A stretch of DNA of 17,402 bases. Source: a bacterium. GTDB taxonomy: Bacteria > Oederibacteriota > PGYV01 > DSBP01. Location: NCBI GenBank assembly GCA_011049465.1, contig DSBP01000316.1, positions 1 to 17,402 on the forward strand, read 5' to 3'. How positions within the stretch are numbered: the stretch's first letter is position 1; the number at the start of each line of letters is the position of its first letter. This document shows, piece after piece, positions 13,183 through 17,402 of the stretch. Below the pieces are notes generated by a model. It was not told the origin of the DNA, did no database searches, and saw only the letters and a list, made by a program, of their open reading frames with translations. A program made the translations under genes and the position numbers.

Positions 13183-15637
13183 TGGGGACAACCTCCTCTC
13201 CGCTTCCGGAAGGCGTCTTCCACCACAGCTGCATTTTCGTGTAATGAACGCTCTGATAAAACCTCACCTGTATGTCATGCATTCCCTTGGAAAGTTTTAC
13301 CGTCCCCTTTCCCGGAGGCGCTCCGGTATAGGTCCCCTTATTAACCAGTATCTGTTTCCCGTTAATAAAAACATCCGAGTAATCATTTGAATGTGTTATG
13401 AAGGTGTACTCTCCGGGTTCGTCTATTTTAACTTTTCCCTTCCACTTGACAGAAAACGGCCCCATAACCGGGTCCCTTGTCCAGTTAAAGAGTATAAACG
13501 GGTCGATTCTTGTTATTACAGGCTCTCCCTGCCAGTGGTTGGACAGCTTAAGAGCCTCTTGCCTGTCCGGCTTTTTTATATTATCCCTGTAATAATAACC
13601 CGTCAGCCCGTTCTTGCCGGTCTTTTCCTGCTGTTTAACCACATCCTCATACGGCACCTCATACACCCAGTAGAGAATCCTGCTGCTGAAAAACTTGTGC
13701 CTGAAATCATGGTATTTCCCGTTCGGGTACATTGATTTAAGCACGGGAACAAGCGGAAGATACTCGGGCTCAAGTATGTAAGCATAATTATTCCTGCTCC
13801 TGCTTTTTACCGGCATCCACTCCGAAAGGTCAAACCCCGAGTAATTTGTCGACGGATATGAGGCAAATTTAAATGTATAGCTCTCCATCCACGCGGGGTT
13901 TATAACAACAAAATAATCGCTTCCAAGCCCCCGCACATACCTTCCCATGTGGTATTCATCCACGGAAAACTCGGCCCAACTGCCCGGATTATTATAAAAC
14001 TTCTTAAAATACGCCGTATAGTTCTCATATATTATGAAACCAAACGCCAGGACAGCCGAAAGAAGCAGGGGCAGCCATGCATCCCGCTTAAACTGCGCGA
14101 CAAACGCCTCTTTAATAACCTTTATCGCCGCGGCCGCGAAAAAGAGCGCGACAGGTATAAGGGGTATTGTCCTGTATGCCTGCGGTGACTCTGTCGAGAA
14201 GAGCCCGCCCTGCATAAAGGCCGCTGTCATGACAAGCATGAAAAAGTACAGGGGCTCTCTCCATTTATACAGGGCAAAACCAAAACCCAGCACCAGAAAG
14301 ATTCCGGAGAGAAAATCAAGCATGGGCGCGCCGGGATAATTGTGCCTCGGGTTGCCGTCTCCCTTGTAATTAAACATAAGCAGTGTGTTTTTTACATTTT
14401 CAGCATAAAGCTTTGTCCAGTGTTTCGGCACACCGTCCTTTTCAACATACCGGCCGCCTATTTCCCTCAGCATCTCTTTGTTAAATATGGAGACAGTGGA
14501 TGCCCTGCTCATAAACTGGGAGGGGTGTTTTAAGGCATACTGCCCGAGCGGCCCGAGCGTAACAATGAAGACAAGAAGGGCCATTGCCGCCTTTACCGGT
14601 GTGTTCGAATGATTTCTGAATAAAACAAAGGCGCCGAAGGCGGCTGCCGCGGGAAACAGAAAATGCCACGCCCTCACCTGCGGGATGAAGTACATAATGA
14701 CGGCCGTCGTGAACGCACCGAGAAAAAGGAGAGAGAAGAGCTTCTCCCTCTTCCACAAACCGCCCATGCCCTTTACACCCGGATTTTCCCTTTTCCTTTT
14801 CCTGCCCAACAGCTTGAGTATTATAAGATAAACAATAACAACAGCCAGCCCGGCAGGAAGAAGCCTTGCCGCTATATAGGAATAAAGAGCAAGGGCCGTT
14901 AAAAAACCAAGCAGGCAATAATCCGTGAGCCCCCCCTCTTTGTAGGCCCTGTAGGCGAAATAAAATGCCAATATAACAATTAAGACCGTGAGTATTCCAA
15001 GGAACCCCACCCTGCTGAAAATAACGTGCCAGTTCATCACCGCGAGCAATAAAGCGGCCGCAGCCGCCGTATAAACCCCAAAAAACCGCCTAATTAAAAA
15101 ATAAAAGGCGGGCACGCAGAGAATGCCGAGCACAATTGATACAACCCTTATCTGCATGACGCCTATGCCAAAAGCCTTAAAAGAAACGGCCACAAGATAC
15201 ATATACATGGCGGCGTTTTGCGTCCACCTTTCTATATAGACAGGCAGGCTTGTACCCTCAAGCACTTTTCCCGTAAGTATGTTTATTGCCTCGTTTCCGT
15301 TCTGTCCCTCGTCCCTGAAACAGCCCGACGGCAGTTCGTCAATCATATAAACCCGAAAAAACACAGCAACGCCAATTATGGCAACAAGCAGCAGCGCCTC
15401 AACAAAAGGCCCCGGCTCTTTAAGCTCTTTTACGCCGACCGCGGCCCTGTGGGAAAGAATGAACAGAACCGCCGCGACAGCAAATAACACGAGCCCCGGC
15501 GCGAGCATGGATCCGCTGTTATAGGCCATAAACTGGCCCGCAAAAGCAGCGGCAAGCGCCGCTATCGCGAAATTAAAAGCGCCTATTTTGTTAACGAGTG
15601 AAGCGCCTCTCTTTTTTACCCCTCTTTTTTTCGCCAT
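13163..15637 (-). CDS. GT-C membrane glycosyltransferase (PMT/ArnT-like) with C-terminal PA14 domain
   Basis: 824-residue polytopic protein. Residues about 18-540 hold around 12 hydrophobic helices in the arrangement of GT39/PMT_2 enzymes. In the first large periplasmic loop, CFRDEGQNG puts D109/E110 where GT-C enzymes carry the catalytic acid, and NYPGAPMLD (433-441) is another loop seen in related bacterial proteins. Residues about 550-670 are periplasmic. Residues 676-824 are a PA14 domain: GLTGYYYRDN, FSVKWKGKV, PGEYTFITHSNDYSDVFING and MHDIQVRFYQ, ending in LWWKTPSG. PA14 domains often bind carbohydrate. GT-C enzymes use polyprenyl-phosphate sugars as donors, which fits the DPM1-like gene downstream. 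AGAGGTGAT precedes the ATG. It begins 4 bp after the upstream gene. The fold and PA14 call are firm; donor and acceptor are unknown. Confidence 0.88.
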   Translation of the reverse strand: MAKKRGVKKRGASLVNKIGAFNFAIAALAAAFAGQFMAYNSGSMLAPGLVLFAVAAVLFILSHRAAVGVKELKEPGPFVEALLLVAIIGVAVFFRVYMIDELPSGCFRDEGQNGNEAINILTGKVLEGTSLPVYIERWTQNAAMYMYLVAVSFKAFGIGVMQIRVVSIVLGILCVPAFYFLIRRFFGVYTAAAAALLLAVMNWHVIFSRVGFLGILTVLIVILAFYFAYRAYKEGGLTDYCLLGFLTALALYSYIAARLLPAGLAVVIVYLIILKLLGRKRKRENPGVKGMGGLWKREKLFSLLFLGAFTTAVIMYFIPQVRAWHFLFPAAAAFGAFVLFRNHSNTPVKAAMALLVFIVTLGPLGQYALKHPSQFMSRASTVSIFNKEMLREIGGRYVEKDGVPKHWTKLYAENVKNTLLMFNYKGDGNPRHNYPGAPMLDFLSGIFLVLGFGFALYKWREPLYFFMLVMTAAFMQGGLFSTESPQAYRTIPLIPVALFFAAAAIKVIKEAFVAQFKRDAWLPLLLSAVLAFGFIIYENYTAYFKKFYNNPGSWAEFSVDEYHMGRYVRGLGSDYFVVINPAWMESYTFKFASYPSTNYSGFDLSEWMPVKSRSRNNYAYILEPEYLPLVPVLKSMYPNGKYHDFRHKFFSSRILYWVYEVPYEDVVKQQEKTGKNGLTGYYYRDNIKKPDRQEALKLSNHWQGEPVITRIDPFILFNWTRDPVMGPFSVKWKGKVKIDEPGEYTFITHSNDYSDVFINGKQILVNKGTYTGAPPGKGTVKLSKGMHDIQVRFYQSVHYTKMQLWWKTPSGSGEEVVPSEALFP

Positions 15638-15641
15638 ATCA

Positions 15642-16865
15642 TCACCTCTCTATGAACTTCTGCACGTACTCATGCCCGGCAATATGCCTCGCGGCCGCGG
15701 CCCTCTCGGTTATTTTCGCGAAGGAAAACAATACATTATACATTAACATAAAAACAAGCAGGCCGTAAAGTATATGTTCGCGCGTAAAGACCGTTTTTCC
15801 CTGAAGATTCATGTAACCGGCAAATTCCTTTATGCCCGCGGCCCCGATCAAAACAATGATAAAATAAAATGGCGCCATAAAGTAAAGCGTGTCGGTTGAC
15901 GCGGGCAGCATGGCAAAAAACCCGAGCAGAAGCGCGGCCGCAGTCATAAACAGGCAGTATGTAATAAACGACACCCGCCGCGCCTTTATGTCGTCGGCAG
16001 CCTTTACAAAAAGAGTTATGTAAAAGAATACGGCAAAGAAGAAGGGCAGGGTTTTTGACCACAGGAAACCGTCCTTGAAAAACGTGTCCACCATGAATGT
16101 TTTTGTGTTAACCAGCGCCGAGGCGGAGAAAAACTCCGCGTTCCACCTGTCTATAAACGTATATGAAAGAATGGCCAGCGCGGGCAGGATAAAAACACCC
16201 AGATGAATCCCCCACTGCGCCGCGTATGCCTTCGCGAACCTCTTTTTCCGGGCGTGCGCGGCCGCGTAAACCAGCGAAGCCAGGGCATATACCGCTCCCG
16301 GCATGCTCACAAGCGCCATAAGCACCGCTGTAATTATTATGCCCTTGTACCTGCCTGCCGGCACAGAGAAAAACGCGTGATACGCGTTGAGCGCGAACAA
16401 CGCGAAGAGAAGCAGGACATCCCCTCCGCTGAAATGCGCCAGTATTACAGGCGCGGCTGTCATATACACAAGAAGCGCGGCAAAAGCCGCTGTCCCGCCC
16501 ATGAGCCTGTCCGCAGCGCGGTAAAAGAGGGCCGATGTAAAACCAAACACACCGAGCCCCAGAATATACAGTATCATCACAAGGTTTGCGCTGCCTCCCG
16601 CCTTTGCTATCAGGGATACGATTAACGGATAAAGATATCCGTTCATCTCCTTTTTAAGCGGCGCCTTTGCCGCCAGATCCGTAAAATTGGCGGCAGCGAT
16701 TTCCGACGCCCTGTGAAGGCTGAAATAGGATTCTATGCCTGTAAAAATAAGCGCCCCGTTATAATACATTATCAGCCCCGCGTGCATCGCAAATACCAGG
16801 GCAAGCGGGATAAGTATGAAATTTACGGGTACGCCCCTGAACATCGACTCTTTTTTTTGCGCCAT
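15642..16865 (-). CDS. Polytopic inner-membrane protein, possible GT-C-like glycosyltransferase
   Basis: 407 residues with about ten or eleven hydrophobic helices spread over the whole length. After helix 1 comes a long loop reading FTGIESYFSLHRASEI (E45), which recalls the acidic first loop of GT-C/STT3-type enzymes. The helix spacing is similar to the N-terminal half of the neighbouring GT-C enzyme. No soluble domain follows. I chose the ATG at 16865 because AGAGGAGG ends 8 nt before it; a TTG at 16892 would add nine residues inside the upstream gene. It starts 2 bp after the upstream stop and ends 4 bp before the next start, so it is certainly co-transcribed. The GT-C assignment is an inference from loop and context. 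It might also be a scaffold or transport partner of the PA14 enzyme. Confidence 0.7.
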   Translation of the reverse strand: MAQKKESMFRGVPVNFILIPLALVFAMHAGLIMYYNGALIFTGIESYFSLHRASEIAAANFTDLAAKAPLKKEMNGYLYPLIVSLIAKAGGSANLVMILYILGLGVFGFTSALFYRAADRLMGGTAAFAALLVYMTAAPVILAHFSGGDVLLLFALFALNAYHAFFSVPAGRYKGIIITAVLMALVSMPGAVYALASLVYAAAHARKKRFAKAYAAQWGIHLGVFILPALAILSYTFIDRWNAEFFSASALVNTKTFMVDTFFKDGFLWSKTLPFFFAVFFYITLFVKAADDIKARRVSFITYCLFMTAAALLLGFFAMLPASTDTLYFMAPFYFIIVLIGAAGIKEFAGYMNLQGKTVFTREHILYGLLVFMLMYNVLFSFAKITERAAAARHIAGHEYVQKFIER

Positions 16866-16867
16866 TT

Positions 16868-17402
16868 CTAATTCCTCCTCTGCAGGAACCAATAATAAAA
16901 AGAATTGTAGCTTGTTTTGGACTCCTGCTGTATCTTTATTCTCTCTTTTTCATTCAGTATAAACTCACCCGGAACCCTCACGCTCTCCTCATAAAAACCG
17001 GTTTTCCCATCAACCTCCCATTTAACAGCCTCTTTTCCTCCGGCAAAAACCCGCTGGACGCACTGCGGCTGGTTAAACGACCTTCTGACTATTACAAGAT
17101 CCCTTCCCGGCGCGAGGTTTGACACTGTAAATTCCTCATATCCCGAGGTTGACCTTCCCGCGTCAGTAACCTTTATGTCCGTCCCCGGATAAAACTCTTC
17201 CTCCAGATACGAGCCCGGGTTTTCCGGGACGCGCGCGGCCCTTATCACATACCCGCACCTGTCTTCGTCCCGCAAAAACGCCACGTCAAGCTTGTCCGCG
17301 GCCGAGTAACCCGAGGACTGTCCGTGCTCAAGCTTCATCGTGTCGCCCGTATTAAGGAACTGCGGCTTCAGTTTGACGCACACCTCAGGCGAGCCCACGA
17401 CA
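16868..17402 (-). CDS. Unrecognised protein, C-terminal fragment (5' end beyond window)
   Basis: The frame is open to the right edge, so the start lies outside; 177 codons are visible before the stop. A GTG at 17398 exists but need not be the start. The visible part has no transmembrane helix and alternates short beta-like stretches: CVKLKPQFLNTGDTMKLEHG, YEEFTVSNLAPGRDLVIVRR, QRVFAGGKEAVKWEV, GFYEESVRVPGEFIL and ERIKIQQES, ending in NSFYYWFLQRRN. The VFAGGKEAVKW and E-x-x-x-(V/I)P pattern is reminiscent of beta-sandwich carbohydrate-binding-like tails, but I do not recognise a named family. The next gene starts 2 bp downstream, so it belongs to the glycan operon. Its full product may be a secreted or membrane-anchored protein or the tail of another large glycosyltransferase. 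Confidence 0.75.
   Translation of the reverse strand, partial: VVGSPEVCVKLKPQFLNTGDTMKLEHGQSSGYSAADKLDVAFLRDEDRCGYVIRAARVPENPGSYLEEEFYPGTDIKVTDAGRSTSGYEEFTVSNLAPGRDLVIVRRSFNQPQCVQRVFAGGKEAVKWEVDGKTGFYEESVRVPGEFILNEKERIKIQQESKTSYNSFYYWFLQRRN

Overview
All recognisable genes in this window lie on the minus strand and are packed with 4-20 bp overlaps or very short gaps, so transcription runs from the right edge to the left. The gene content points to a Gram-negative, LPS-producing bacterium: Kdo synthesis (KdsD, KdsC), an LpxL-type lipid A acyltransferase, LptC/LptA/LptB, OmpA-type peptidoglycan anchoring and several lipoproteins. The domain combinations (PorV-like barrel with FlgD-like and OmpA domains, GT-C enzyme with a PA14 tail, TPR with SpoIID) resemble uncultivated lineages such as Omnitrophota, Elusimicrobiota or Goldbacteria. 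That placement is an inference from style, held with low confidence.

Layout in transcription order. (A) From the right edge to about 10759 is a putative glycan-assembly operon: the 3' end of an unrecognised gene, a polytopic membrane protein, a large GT-C-type membrane glycosyltransferase with a C-terminal PA14 domain, a DPM1-like polyprenyl-phosphate sugar synthase, a UPF0104/AglD-like membrane protein and a lipoprotein cyclophilin. Just 45 bp later (8782-10713) comes a large outer-membrane protein fusing a PorV-like barrel, FlgD-like Ig repeats and an OmpA domain. (B) Positions 8172-8781 hold no credible gene. They contain two 81-bp direct repeats (75/81 identical), each ending in four tandem heptamers, around a GC-richer spacer bounded by imperfect inverted repeats. 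A sigma70-like promoter follows for the next gene. (C) 7023-8171 is a membrane-anchored GT2 glycosyltransferase ended by a perfect 16-bp hairpin terminator. (D) 1-6929 is the envelope operon: zinc-ribbon coiled-coil protein, KdsD, KdsC, LpxL-like acyltransferase, LptC, LptA, LptB and a TPR-SpoIID protein that runs off the left edge.

Together, block D makes Kdo from arabinose-5-phosphate onward, acylates lipid A and supplies the inner-membrane-to-periplasm part of the LPS export bridge. Block A probably builds an exported sugar polymer or protein/lipid glycan through a polyprenyl-phosphate-sugar donor. The points most worth a second look are the nested repeat element at 8348-8756, the PA14-tailed GT-C enzyme, LptA and LptC both predicted to be lipoproteins, and the TPR-SpoIID protein coupled to lptB. 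No tRNA, rRNA, CRISPR array or transposase gene was seen.
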